From positions 1-37,674 of IMG/VR virus record IMGVR_UViG_3300025603_000036: a stretch of DNA of 37,674 bases. One strand, written 5' to 3'. The notes beneath the pieces were generated by a model that was not told the origin of the DNA, did not search any database, and saw nothing but the letters and a program-made list of their open reading frames with translations. The translations under genes and the position numbers were made by a program. This document shows positions 29,557 through 36,820 of this stretch, piece by piece. Position 1 is the stretch's first letter, and each line of letters begins with the position of its first letter. Source of the stretch: a virus.

Positions 29557-30414
29557 ATGGAACAGCGAACCGAACAATGGCACGCCGCGCGGGCGGGCCG
29601 TATTACTGCCAGCATGGCGGGGGCGTTTCTTGGCCTTTCACCGTTTATGAAGCCGGAGGACGCGCGCCGCGCTCTTGTGCGATCTATGCACGGGATGCCG
29701 TCCGAGTTCAGCGGCAACGTGGCCACCGAGTACGGAACGTTTCACGAGGACGGCGCGCTGGTCGAGTATCAGATGGAGACTGGCAACACAGTCACGCCGC
29801 TGGCGTTTGCTCCGCATCGCGACTGGCTTGGGGCTTCGCCGGATGGGTTGGTAAATAGGTTTGGCCTGATAGAGATCAAATGCCCGTTTGGACAGCGCAA
29901 GAAAAACCCGCCTGAATTTAAGTCGATCAAAGATCAGCCGCAATACTATGCGCAGATGCAAATTCAGATGTATTGCACGTGCCGGGACTGGTGCGATTTT
30001 TTTCAGTGGTCGCCGTATGGCACAAAGACGGAGCGGGTTTGGGAGGATCACAAATGGCTTGATATAAACATGCCAATCCTGCGCACCGCATGGGAAGCCG
30101 CCCGCGCCGCAGATCCTGCCGACTTTGAAGGCCCAAAGCGCGTGGCGATTGATACGCCCGAAGCCGTTCGTCTGGTACGTGAATACGACGAACTGTCGGA
30201 CGCGATGGATGCCGCAAAAGAAAAGCGCGACGAGGTGATGGCAAACATGGTGCGGATCGGTGGCGGCAAGGATGCGACAATCGCAGGGCGCAAGCTAACG
30301 CTGATTAAGCGCGCCGGGTCCGTGGCATATGCTAAGGCGCTGGCCGCTGCCGCGCCCGAATTTGACTTGGAGCCATATCGCGGCAAGGGCAGTGAGGGGT
30401 GGAAATTCACATGA
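29557..30414 (+). CDS. YqaJ-type viral recombinase / exonuclease
   Basis: 285 residues from ATG 29557 (GGAG upstream). Typical features are the start EQWHAARAGRITASMAGAFL, then 'EYGTFHEDGALVEYQ', catalytic 'GASPDGLV' (Asp96) and 'LIEIKCPF' (Glu106, Lys108), and 'QYYAQMQIQMYCTCRDWCDF', the usual PD-(D/E)XK core of the YqaJ/lambda-exonuclease family. It would resect one strand of double-stranded ends, leaving single strands for the Sak4-like ATPase and the SSB-like protein. The C-terminal ~90 residues are helical with a basic end. Overlaps the next gene by four bases. Confidence 0.92.
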   Translation: MEQRTEQWHAARAGRITASMAGAFLGLSPFMKPEDARRALVRSMHGMPSEFSGNVATEYGTFHEDGALVEYQMETGNTVTPLAFAPHRDWLGASPDGLVNRFGLIEIKCPFGQRKKNPPEFKSIKDQPQYYAQMQIQMYCTCRDWCDFFQWSPYGTKTERVWEDHKWLDINMPILRTAWEAARAADPADFEGPKRVAIDTPEAVRLVREYDELSDAMDAAKEKRDEVMANMVRIGGGKDATIAGRKLTLIKRAGSVAYAKALAAAAPEFDLEPYRGKGSEGWKFT

Positions 30415-30746
30415 ATAACCAAAACACAAAAAACCAACTTGCGGACCTTAGCGATGCATTTCACTCTGTGAAAACAAGGCGTCGGGAGTTGCTTGTTCAA
30501 ATCGCCCTGCACGGGGAAACGATACAAAGCGAGACAGAAGTAAGCCCGCAAGAACTTTTAATCTTGCGAGATTACATCAAAGATTGTTTTGGCGACGGAT
30601 CTCACTTTAGTAATCGTGATCTAGCACGTGGGGGTCCAAACCAGACAAGAAAGAAAACTGCCGTTATACTTGGCGTTTTGATGGATGCTGGCATCATAAA
30701 TCGCGCGCCATCACCACATATCAAGTATTGCTTGGCAATGATATGA
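30411..30746 (+). CDS. Hypothetical protein, possible winged helix
   Basis: 111 residues from ATG 30411 (overlapping the exonuclease stop). The C-terminal part, SHFSNRDLARGGPNQTRKKT then AVILGVLMDAGIINRAPSPH, resembles a helix-turn-helix with a short hairpin wing. The N-terminal half (NQLADLSDAFHSVKTRRREL) is helical. No family is recognised. It is coupled to the exonuclease before it and the helicase after it (four-base overlaps), so a recombination or replication accessory role is likely. Confidence 0.6.
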   Translation: MNNQNTKNQLADLSDAFHSVKTRRRELLVQIALHGETIQSETEVSPQELLILRDYIKDCFGDGSHFSNRDLARGGPNQTRKKTAVILGVLMDAGIINRAPSPHIKYCLAMI

Positions 30747-32539
30747 CCCTCCGCCCATACCAACAAGCCGCCGTAGACGCCGCGTGGGATTGGACAACTC
30801 AAAGCGTGGACCCGTTCCTGATTGAAGCGGCCACAGGCGCGGGCAAAAGCCATCTAATCGCGGAGATAGCGCGCAAGATCCACGCTCACACGGGAAAGCG
30901 GGTTCTGTGCCTTGCGCCCAGCGCGGAACTTGTCACGCAAAACCGTGCAAAATATCTGGCAAGCGGTCATCAGGCAAGCATGTTTTCCGCAAGCGCAGGC
31001 GCAAAGGAATTGCGGCACCCCGTTGTTTTTGGATCGCCCTTGACCGTCAAGAACCGCATTAGCCGGTTTCAGGACGGCTATGCGATGGTAGTGCTGGACG
31101 AGGCGCACGGGATAACGCCGACGATTCGCGGCATTATTGACGCCATGCGCGAAGGAAATCCAAACCTGCGCGTCTGCGGCCTGACCGCCACGCCTTACCG
31201 ATTGGGGACAGGTTACATTTTTTGCATGGGACCGGATGGTAAAATAAACACGCCCGACACGGCGAAAGACCCGTACTTTATGAAGTGCGTTTCTCAGATA
31301 CAAGCACCGGAATTGATCGAGCAGGGATACCTAACGCCGCCCATGGTTGGCACCGCAGGCGCGGGAAAATACGACACGTCGGCGCTAGTGGCAAACAAGG
31401 CGGGCAACTTTGACCCCGCCGCCGTCGATCAGGCATATCACGGGCACGGGCGGCTAACGTCTGCAATCGTGGCAGACGTGGTGGCGCAAACGCGGGCGCG
31501 CAAAGGCGTCATGTTCTTTGCCGCGACTGTTCAGCATGCGCAGGAGGTCATGGCGTCCCTGCCCCCGCATATGTCCGCTATCGTTACGGCGAACACGCCA
31601 ACGGGTGAGCGCAAGTCAATCCTTGCGCGGTTCTTGGCGCGGGATTTGAAATACCTCGTAAACGTGTCAGTTTTGACGGTTGGTTTTGACGCGCCTCATG
31701 TGGACTGCATTGCCATTCTGCGCAAGACGGAAAGCGTTGGGTTGCTGCAACAGATCATTGGGCGCGGTTTGCGTTTGTGCGAAGGCAAAACGGATTGCTT
31801 GGTGCTGGATTACACCAGCAACATTGAGGACCACTGCCCAGACGGTGACTTGTTTTCGCCCGTGGTGAAAGCCGGGTTCGGCACTGAAGGCACGGGCATG
31901 TCCGCTGTTTGCCCTGAGTGCGCATATGAAAACACGTTTTCCGCAAACATCAAATATCTCCACTATGAGCGGGACGAAGCGGGGTATTGTCTGGATTTGG
32001 ACGGGCAGCAGGTGCAGACAGACCTTGGCCCGCTATCTGCGCACCACGGCAGGCGTTGCTGTGGGATGGTGCAGGTCGGGCGCAGGGGGCAATATGACAG
32101 GTGCGGGTATTTCTGGACCTCGAAAAACTGCCCAGACTGTGATGAAAAAAATGACGTGGCAGCCAGATATTGCTCATCGTGCAAGGGGGAATTGGTGGAC
32201 CCAAACGACCGCCTTAAACTTGAGTTCGCAAGAATCAAAAGAACCCCGACAGAGCGACAGACAGATGAAGTTGTATCCATGGATATGCGCGAGGGTGTAT
32301 CCCAAAGGGGGAACAAGACCGTGCGTGCCGATTTAGTGACGCCCTACAGATCATTTTCTGTGTGGTTCAGCCCTAATTCGCAGCACCCATTCCATCAAGC
32401 CGAATGGGAGACATTTGAGGCCGCAACCGCAAGCGGACCGCCGAAAACAATAACCTATAAAAAGGATGCTTCTACAAAGTTCTATAGTATTCTGGGATAC
32501 AATCAGCCGAAGGATGTTGATCCAAGCGAAGCACAGTGA
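30743..32539 (+). CDS. SF2 DNA/RNA helicase (DEAH type) with zinc ribbons
   Basis: 598 residues from ATG 30743. The helicase motifs are: Walker A EAATGAGKSH (28-37), VVLDEAHG (116-123, DEAH box), LTATPYRLG (147-155), GFDAPHVD (314-321) and QQIIGRGLRL (336-345). After the two RecA-like domains come zinc-ribbon-like segments, CPECAYENTF and CPDCDEKNDVAARYCSSCKG, plus a C-terminal domain of ~90 residues. Phage helicases of this type help recombination or replication restart. It ends at a terminator (32551-32607). Its gene overlaps the preceding one by four bases. Confidence 0.93.
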   Translation: MTLRPYQQAAVDAAWDWTTQSVDPFLIEAATGAGKSHLIAEIARKIHAHTGKRVLCLAPSAELVTQNRAKYLASGHQASMFSASAGAKELRHPVVFGSPLTVKNRISRFQDGYAMVVLDEAHGITPTIRGIIDAMREGNPNLRVCGLTATPYRLGTGYIFCMGPDGKINTPDTAKDPYFMKCVSQIQAPELIEQGYLTPPMVGTAGAGKYDTSALVANKAGNFDPAAVDQAYHGHGRLTSAIVADVVAQTRARKGVMFFAATVQHAQEVMASLPPHMSAIVTANTPTGERKSILARFLARDLKYLVNVSVLTVGFDAPHVDCIAILRKTESVGLLQQIIGRGLRLCEGKTDCLVLDYTSNIEDHCPDGDLFSPVVKAGFGTEGTGMSAVCPECAYENTFSANIKYLHYERDEAGYCLDLDGQQVQTDLGPLSAHHGRRCCGMVQVGRRGQYDRCGYFWTSKNCPDCDEKNDVAARYCSSCKGELVDPNDRLKLEFARIKRTPTERQTDEVVSMDMREGVSQRGNKTVRADLVTPYRSFSVWFSPNSQHPFHQAEWETFEAATASGPPKTITYKKDASTKFYSILGYNQPKDVDPSEAQ

Positions 32540-32550
32540 TATGATTGATT

Positions 32551-32607
32551 AGCGGGCTAAGTTGGCCGACTGAAAAGGTGTTTTCCTGACACTCTGCCCG
32601 CTTTTTT
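32551..32607 (+). terminator. Terminator after the helicase gene
   Basis: AGCGGGC (32551-32557) pairs with GCCCGCT (32596-32602), seven pairs around a 38-base loop that can itself fold, followed by TTTTTT. It lies 12 bases after the helicase stop and before the GIY-YIG gene. Confidence 0.75.
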
Positions 32608-32637
32608 ACATCAGGACAGCCCAAGGAAGGCTTTTTC

Positions 32638-33321
32638 ATGGAAAAGAAATTTTACGTTTATATTCATCGCCGCAAAAGCGATGGCAAGATTTTTTATGTT
32701 GGCAAGGGGTGCGGAGGTAGGTCTAGAAACTTCACGCACCGATCCGAGGTGTGGATAAGAACCTACAAAAAGCACGGGGTAGATGTGTTCATTGTTGTTG
32801 ATGGGTTGCCAGAGATTTGCGCCCTCTCAATTGAAATGGCTCTGATAAAAATAATAGGAATGAAAAACCTGTGTAACCTTTCTGGAGGAGGGCTGGGTGT
32901 TTCAAGTATTACAGAGAAAACTAGAGAATTGAAGTCGCTGGCGATTTCTGGGAGGTTGAACCCTTCATTTGATAGCGTGGTTTATGATTTTTGGAACGAC
33001 AAGTATGGTCGACTGTCCTGCACAAAATTTGCGCTTCGGTCCGTATATGGAGTTCCTTCAAGCCACCTTTCAAGATTGTGTTCCGGCGAAAAGAAAATGG
33101 TAAACGGATGGGTTTTGTATAAAAACAAAAACAAGCCAAGAGGGAAGTCCGGACCAAATCATTCGACCAAAGATATATCTGACACCTACATAAATGAAGA
33201 TGGCAGGTCTTGGGTTGGCAACCCACATGACTTCAGAAATAAATTTGGGCTAAACAAAACGAATGTTTACAAAATGAGGACGGGCAGAAAGTCACCATAT
33301 AAAGGTTGGTCTCTAGCATGA
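32638..33321 (+). CDS. GIY-YIG endonuclease (homing type) with two C-terminal DNA-binding repeats
   Basis: 227 residues. The N-terminal nuclease has KFYVYIHRR (Tyr6, Tyr8), KIFYVGKGCGGR (Tyr20, Arg28), Glu66 (SIEMALIK) and the end NLSGGG (80-85), the order of GIY-YIG catalytic residues. Residues ~114-160 and ~182-227 form two related units, 'DFWNDKYGRLSCTKFALR ... GWVLY' and 'NEDGRSWVGNPHDFRNKFG ... GWSLA', which look like DNA-binding repeats of homing endonucleases. The gene is strikingly AT-rich compared with its neighbours, so recently acquired. AAGGAAGG precedes the ATG. Its stop overlaps the start of the VRR-NUC gene. Confidence 0.88.
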   Translation: MEKKFYVYIHRRKSDGKIFYVGKGCGGRSRNFTHRSEVWIRTYKKHGVDVFIVVDGLPEICALSIEMALIKIIGMKNLCNLSGGGLGVSSITEKTRELKSLAISGRLNPSFDSVVYDFWNDKYGRLSCTKFALRSVYGVPSSHLSRLCSGEKKMVNGWVLYKNKNKPRGKSGPNHSTKDISDTYINEDGRSWVGNPHDFRNKFGLNKTNVYKMRTGRKSPYKGWSLA

Positions 33322-33734
33322 AGCTATCTAACATCCCCCACAACGTCCGCCTGTTTGGCGATCATGGCTTTAGAGGCAAGTGCCCGCCGGAAAGCATTGA
33401 GCAAGTGACGTTTTTCAATCGGATCCGGCGGGAATATCCTGACACATGGGGCGCGATTGCAATTCATGTTAAAAACGAAGGCAAGCGGAGCCGTGGGCAA
33501 ATAGCGATGGATAAGGCTGAGGGCATGACGCCGGGGGCGGCTGATATAATCATTCCGGCGCGCATTACGTTTGTTTGTGAGATGAAGCGCCGCGACCATA
33601 CGAAATGCAAATTCCAGCCCGGTCAGCTACCCTACCTAACCGCCGCCGCAAATAGCGGCGCGTTTGCCTGCGTGGCGCTGGGATGCGATGCTGCGTGGAA
33701 AGCACTTGGGGTGTGGCTTGATGTCATGGAATGA
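33318..33734 (+). CDS. VRR-NUC domain nuclease
   Basis: 138 residues from ATG 33318, overlapping the end of the GIY-YIG gene by four bases. The signature is 'PESIEQVTFFNRIRREYPDT', then GMTPGAADIIIPARITFVCE and 'MKRRDHTKCKFQPGQLPYLT', the PD-(D/E)XK fold of VRR-NUC proteins, with Asp in GAAD and Glu-x-Lys in CEMK. Such phage enzymes cut branched DNA such as recombination intermediates. It may originally have followed the helicase directly, before the GIY-YIG insertion. Confidence 0.86.
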   Translation: MKLSNIPHNVRLFGDHGFRGKCPPESIEQVTFFNRIRREYPDTWGAIAIHVKNEGKRSRGQIAMDKAEGMTPGAADIIIPARITFVCEMKRRDHTKCKFQPGQLPYLTAAANSGAFACVALGCDAAWKALGVWLDVME

Positions 33735-33960
33735 AATCGTTCGCCCGTCTGTGTGGCTTCGGAGGGTGCTGTCTGGCGAGGTTGATATGAAAGACGCGCC
33801 TGAAGCGATAAGAAGCTGGGCACGGCTGGCAATTTACCAAGGGGCCAAAGAGGTGCTGGCAATCCCAGACAAACAAAAAAGGCAGGCAGCGCTTGCGCGG
33901 GTGCCTGCCTTGATCCGCCCATATCTTGAGGCGGAAGCATTGCGGATATGGCGCAGTTAA
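33721..33960 (+). CDS. Small hypothetical protein after VRR-NUC
   Basis: 79 residues from ATG 33721, overlapping the VRR-NUC gene by 14 bases. Helical and basic: SWNEIVRPSVWLRRVLSGEV, then RSWARLAIYQGAKEVLAIPD, 'RQAALARVPALIRPYLEAEA'. Similar short proteins are found after nucleases in phage early regions; the function is unknown. It is the last plus-strand gene before the minus-strand methyltransferase island. Confidence 0.6.
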   Translation: MSWNEIVRPSVWLRRVLSGEVDMKDAPEAIRSWARLAIYQGAKEVLAIPDKQKRQAALARVPALIRPYLEAEALRIWRS

Positions 33961-33999
33961 TTTCCCGCTACTTCGCCACTGCTAGTATGTCTGCGCGGT

Positions 34000-34197
34000 T
34001 CATTCCGTAGCCTCCAGCGCCGCAAGCCCGTCCGGCGTGATTGTCCAGAGGCGTTCGATTATCCGTGGCCCGTCACACGCGCAACGGATATACCCGCCGC
34101 GATACAGCGCAGACAGAACATTACCCGTCGTGTCGCGGCATGTGTGCCAGTCACCGTCTGACATGCGCGCGAGGGTGGTGCGTTGTTTGGGGGTCAT
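34000..34197 (-). CDS. Small winged-helix protein
   Basis: 65 residues. MTPKQRTTLARMSDGDWHTC, then 'NVLSALYRGGYIRCACDGPR', 'RLWTITPDGLAALE' is a winged-helix layout (three helices, wing, 'T..G...L'). Probably DNA binding; the target is unknown. Its ATG overlaps the stop of the methyltransferase gene, so it is the last gene of the leftward three-gene island. Confidence 0.68.
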   Translation of the reverse strand: MTPKQRTTLARMSDGDWHTCRDTTGNVLSALYRGGYIRCACDGPRIIERLWTITPDGLAALEATE

Positions 34198-34835
34198 TCC
34201 GTCACCTCATAATCGCTTAGGCGCTCAAGGCGTTTCCGCGTGCCGGGTGGTATCCAGTCAAACGCGGTTGAAGCGGTGCTGTCATTATTGCGCCACACTA
34301 GCCAGCTGTAAGCCGTGGCGGTTGAAGCCTTGTGGTCATATCGGCCTTTGACCATCGGGACACGCTCACAAAATTGCAGAATGTCAGTCGGTGGAGCATC
34401 TTTGAACAATTCCCGATAACGCGCGCCACCCTCAAGAAACGCGCTGCGAACAATGACGGCAACACCGTGGCGGCTAGTGTTGCGCGCCTGCGTGATGAAT
34501 CGCTGCGCCAATCGGAATGGGGGGTTTGTTATTGTCCAGCTAACAACGCCCAGTGGATCGGCCCCAAACAGATAATCATGGACAGCAAACCCTGCGCCGT
34601 AATCGTGAACATCAGACGCCCAAACATCACCAAAGTATTCTTTTAACGGTTTCACCATGTGTCCACGGTTTGCCGCTGGTTCGCGGCAATCTAATTTTGG
34701 CAGGTCATATCCGCACAATGCAATCCATTCGCACAGCGCGCGCGTTGCCCAAGGCGGCGTTGGAAAGTCGTCACGGCTGTTATGCGGCTCAACTCGGCGC
34801 TGCATAACAGCGGTTGAAGTGTTTTGCTTGCTCAT
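34194..34835 (-). CDS. DNA N6-adenine methyltransferase
   Basis: 213 residues. Near the N terminus is SRDDFPTPPWATRALCEW, a start seen in orphan phage methyltransferases. The SAM-binding motif is CREPAANRGHMVKPL (about 50-64) with Asp75 after it, and the catalytic motif IV is NPPF (104-107). The product would be N6-methyladenine in the phage genome, protecting it from restriction or regulating. No restriction endonuclease partner is nearby. ATG 34835 has AAGGAT upstream and overlaps the RHH gene by four bases. Confidence 0.87.
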   Translation of the reverse strand: MSKQNTSTAVMQRRVEPHNSRDDFPTPPWATRALCEWIALCGYDLPKLDCREPAANRGHMVKPLKEYFGDVWASDVHDYGAGFAVHDYLFGADPLGVVSWTITNPPFRLAQRFITQARNTSRHGVAVIVRSAFLEGGARYRELFKDAPPTDILQFCERVPMVKGRYDHKASTATAYSWLVWRNNDSTASTAFDWIPPGTRKRLERLSDYEVTE

Positions 34836-34987
34836 TCCTTATCCTTCTTTGCTATTCGCGCGGCCCAGCGTTGCATTGCCTTGCGCACTACCTGTGTGAT
34901 TGTCACGTCCCGCTGTTTAGCAAGGGCGTGGTAGTGGCGGTGTTCTTCTGCCGTCACTCTGATTTGGAGCCAATATGTTTTTGCCAT
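34832..34987 (-). CDS. Ribbon-helix-helix (CopG-like) repressor
   Basis: 51 residues. The strand WLQIRVTAEEHRHYHALAKQ and the helices 'DVTITQVVRKAMQRWAARIA' form the beta-alpha-alpha fold of RHH repressors. It is the first gene of the island with the methyltransferase. Three TCAATAC-type boxes lie immediately upstream (34999-35038), between divergent promoters, so it probably represses its own and the facing operon. The ATG is only about six bases from the putative -10, again suggesting a leaderless message. Confidence 0.84.
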   Translation of the reverse strand: MAKTYWLQIRVTAEEHRHYHALAKQRDVTITQVVRKAMQRWAARIAKKDKE

Positions 34988-34992
34988 GCCCC

Positions 34993-35063
34993 ACTGTATC
35001 AATACGTCAATCAATACGCAAGCGAAAATATGTATTGACGCGGGCGTCATGGCGGCGTAGGTT
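34993..35063. promoter_or_regulatory. Divergent promoters with three CAATAC operator boxes
   Basis: TCAATACG occurs at 34999-35006 and 35011-35018, and its inverse TGTATTGA at 35031-35038. The leftward promoter is TTGCGT (35021-35016), 17 bases, TACAGT (34998-34993). The rightward one is TTGACG (35035-35040), 17 bases, TAGGTT (35058-35063). The boxes lie in the leftward spacer and on the rightward -35, as expected for repression by the RHH protein. Confidence 0.62.
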
Positions 35064-35096
35064 GATTGCAGGAACACAAACAAAGGGACGCAGACA

Positions 35097-35291
35097 ATGA
35101 ACGACGCACGCAGCCAAATAATCGCAAAAGTCCAGCAGATGCCAACCACTGAAATCATCGCGCTGATCAATGCAAACGAAGCCCTCATGACCCCAGAGGC
35201 AGACATCATCATCGAGGTGGTTTTGCAGGTTCTTGAGCTTCGTTTGCCCGAGGCACAATTTATCGGCATTTGCGACAAGCTTGCCGCCTAA
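35097..35291 (+). CDS. Small hypothetical protein
   Basis: 64 residues, all helical: ARSQIIAKVQQMPTTEIIAL, then 'EADIIIEVVLQVLELRLPEA'. No recognised family. It is the first gene of the rightward small-gene operon, facing the RHH repressor, and has the ACAAACAAAGGG leader with ATG 35097. A GC-rich hairpin follows at 35305-35323. Confidence 0.6.
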   Translation: MNDARSQIIAKVQQMPTTEIIALINANEALMTPEADIIIEVVLQVLELRLPEAQFIGICDKLAA

Positions 35292-35304
35292 CCTACCAAC
35301 CAAC

Positions 35305-35323
35305 CCCCGGCCACGCGCCGGGG
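35305..35323 (+). other. Hairpin without T-tract
   Basis: CCCCGGC (35305-35311) and GCCGGGG (35317-35323) pair over a five-base loop between two small genes. There is no T-tract, so it is more likely an RNA-stabilising or processing hairpin than a terminator. Confidence 0.5.
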
Positions 35324-35351
35324 AACACCCCCCGCACAAAGGAACAACACA

Positions 35352-35567
35352 ATGACCGACACCACCGCCGTCAACTTTTGCGACCTGCAGCGCATGATCC
35401 TGCTGCTCGACGCAGCACAGGATGCACTGGACCGATATGCCATTCTTGAAAAACGTCGCGAACAAGGCAAGAAGTTTCGCCAAGTCACCGCGCAAAGCCG
35501 CGCAACCGCCACGCGCGAATTCGTTGCGGAAATGGCCGCAAAATACGACATCGATCTGGGGTCTTGA
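35352..35567 (+). CDS. Small hypothetical protein
   Basis: 71 residues: acidic and helical start (DLQRMILLLDAAQDALDRYA), basic middle (EKRREQGKKFRQVTAQSRAT), then FVAEMAAKYDIDLGS. A coiled coil is possible. No family is recognised. ACAAAGGAAC lies before ATG 35352. It ends just before the zinc-binding protein. Confidence 0.58.
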   Translation: MTDTTAVNFCDLQRMILLLDAAQDALDRYAILEKRREQGKKFRQVTAQSRATATREFVAEMAAKYDIDLGS

Positions 35568-35569
35568 AT

Positions 35570-35761
35570 ATGCACCCCGCCGGATACATCCCATGCAATG
35601 AGTGCAGCGGCACGGGCAGCCCGTCAACGCATTACGACTATGTGCGCGGCAACAACCACACGCAGTTTTGCGCCAGGTGTGACGGCGATGGTCGGGTGTA
35701 TGTCGGGAAGCGCGCCGCAACCGTTTCGACAACAGGGGCCAGCGCCCCGCAAGGAGACTGA
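35570..35761 (+). CDS. Small zinc-finger protein (DnaJ-type CxxCxGxG motifs)
   Basis: 63 residues. Two knuckles, IPCNECSGTGS and QFCARCDGDGR, match the CxxCxGxG pattern of the DnaJ cysteine-rich region, a common small phage type. It should bind one zinc ion and could support protein or nucleic-acid contacts. The start was chosen at ATG 35570, after GGGG. It ends one base before the next ATG, within a closely packed operon. Confidence 0.7.
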   Translation: MHPAGYIPCNECSGTGSPSTHYDYVRGNNHTQFCARCDGDGRVYVGKRAATVSTTGASAPQGD

Positions 35762-35762
35762 C

Positions 35763-36152
35763 ATGAACATCACGGAATTGAAAAGCGAGTTGGCTGCACT
35801 TGAGGCCGAAATGTCTGAAAAGGCAATCAAAGCCCCCCGGGCGGAAATAACAATCGGATCTTCTAGAGACAGCATTCATATCGACGCGCGCTATAACGAT
35901 CGCCCGTTCAATGGTGAGCAATACAAGATTTTCTTTGCGGCTTCTGTCTCTGACTGCATCGCCGCAGCCCGCGCCTATATTGCCGCCCTGCCATCACCAG
36001 AAGATGCGGTAACCCGCGAATACCTCACCCGCGTTGCATCGGCGGTTGACTACGCCACAGAGCATAGCATTGCAGAGGAATACGTTGCCCCCCTTCGCGG
36101 CGTGTCGTGCGCCATGACTGATAACCTGCTGACAAAGGAGGCTGCACAATGA
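35763..36152 (+). CDS. Hypothetical protein
   Basis: 129 residues from ATG 35763 (CAAGGAGAC upstream). The N terminus is a helix (NITELKSELAALEAEMSEKA); the middle, 'EITIGSSRDSIHIDARYNDR' then 'FFAASVSDCIAAARAYIAAL', suggests an alpha/beta fold. No family is recognised. Its stop overlaps a 31-codon membrane-protein gene. Confidence 0.65.
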   Translation: MNITELKSELAALEAEMSEKAIKAPRAEITIGSSRDSIHIDARYNDRPFNGEQYKIFFAASVSDCIAAARAYIAALPSPEDAVTREYLTRVASAVDYATEHSIAEEYVAPLRGVSCAMTDNLLTKEAAQ

Positions 36153-36244
36153 TCCGCGCATTTATCGGTGACGTTATCGGGGCGGGCTGCATCATGGCCC
36201 TGCCGTTTCTCCTCAACTTTATCGCGTTTGGCTTTGGAGGCTAA
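36149..36244 (+). CDS. Tiny membrane protein (31 residues)
   Basis: ATG 36149 overlaps the TGA of the gene before (ATGA), with AAAGGAGG upstream at 36134-36141. The product is almost entirely hydrophobic: IGDVIGAGCIMALPFLLNFI then AFGFGG, one membrane helix. It ends one base before the next ATG. Its frame, coupling and strong ribosome site support translation; function unknown. Confidence 0.62.
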   Translation: MIRAFIGDVIGAGCIMALPFLLNFIAFGFGG

Positions 36245-36245
36245 C

Positions 36246-36425
36246 ATGAACCGTATTTTTGCCGCCCTATGGCGCATCCTCCGCCCGGTAAAGCCACGGC
36301 GCCGCCAAGCCCGCCGCGATGCTGCGATTGAATGGGCGGGCCGCATAGCCCTGCTGGCGCTTATCGCTAGCGCGGCTTGGATCACATGGGGCGCGATGCC
36401 CACAGAATTACCGAAGGGACACTGA
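36246..36425 (+). CDS. Small membrane protein with basic N terminus
   Basis: 59 residues from ATG 36246 (TTTGGAGG upstream). A basic start (RPVKPRRRQARRDA) is followed by one membrane helix (about 30-50, AGRIALLALIASAAWITWG) and a short tail. By the positive-inside rule the N terminus is cytoplasmic. It may form a pair with the tiny membrane protein before it. Function unknown. Confidence 0.62.
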   Translation: MNRIFAALWRILRPVKPRRRQARRDAAIEWAGRIALLALIASAAWITWGAMPTELPKGH

Positions 36426-36426
36426 T

Positions 36427-36621
36427 ATGAAAAGCAACGTGATCGACATTGACGGGGCCATTGAGGCGCGCACCGAAAAGGCCGTGTTGTTCCACACAGG
36501 CAACAAGGAGGAAGCCGCGTGGCTGGCTTTGTCACAGATCGAGATTGAGGAAACGGGGATCGGCGGGATTGTCACTGTGACGCTGCCCGAATGGCTTGCG
36601 CTGGAAAAGGGGCTGATATGA
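36427..36621 (+). CDS. Small hypothetical protein
   Basis: 64 residues, acidic: VIDIDGAIEARTEKAVLFHT, then 'EAAWLALSQIEIEETGIGGI', 'VTVTLPEWLALEKGL'. Looks like a compact alpha/beta domain; no family is recognised. It follows the membrane protein by one base and overlaps the next gene by four. Confidence 0.58.
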   Translation: MKSNVIDIDGAIEARTEKAVLFHTGNKEEAAWLALSQIEIEETGIGGIVTVTLPEWLALEKGLI

Positions 36622-36818
36622 CCCCCTATGACCGACTGACCGCAAACCCATTTGAAGAGCGCACCGAGATCGGCAGCGAGGAGGGCGAGACGTGCGGACG
36701 ATACCCAGAGCCAGACGAAGAACAGCCGCGCGGATACAGGCCCAAGCCGTGCGGGGGTGTGATGGCGGATTGGGCAAACGGCATCGAGTGCGACACCTGC
36801 GGCGAATTTGGAGATTGA
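36618..36818 (+). CDS. Small acidic protein with a possible zinc knuckle
   Basis: 66 residues from ATG 36618 (overlapping the stop before it). The N-terminal half is acidic. Cysteines occur in TCGRYPEP, KPCGG and ECDTCGEFGD, possibly four zinc ligands, though spacing is irregular. No family is recognised. Followed after two bases by the next ATG. Confidence 0.55.
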   Translation: MTPYDRLTANPFEERTEIGSEEGETCGRYPEPDEEQPRGYRPKPCGGVMADWANGIECDTCGEFGD

Positions 36819-36820
36819 AT

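Noticed and set aside
34194-34987. Toxin-antitoxin or restriction-modification system
   Set aside because: The RHH protein has no toxin partner and the methyltransferase has no nearby restriction enzyme; an orphan methyltransferase island explains the genes better.
35007-35921. Minus-strand frame of 304 codons opposite several small plus-strand genes
   Set aside because: Cys/Arg/His-rich shadow sequence; the plus strand shows consistent ribosome sites, tight spacing and a recognisable zinc-knuckle protein.
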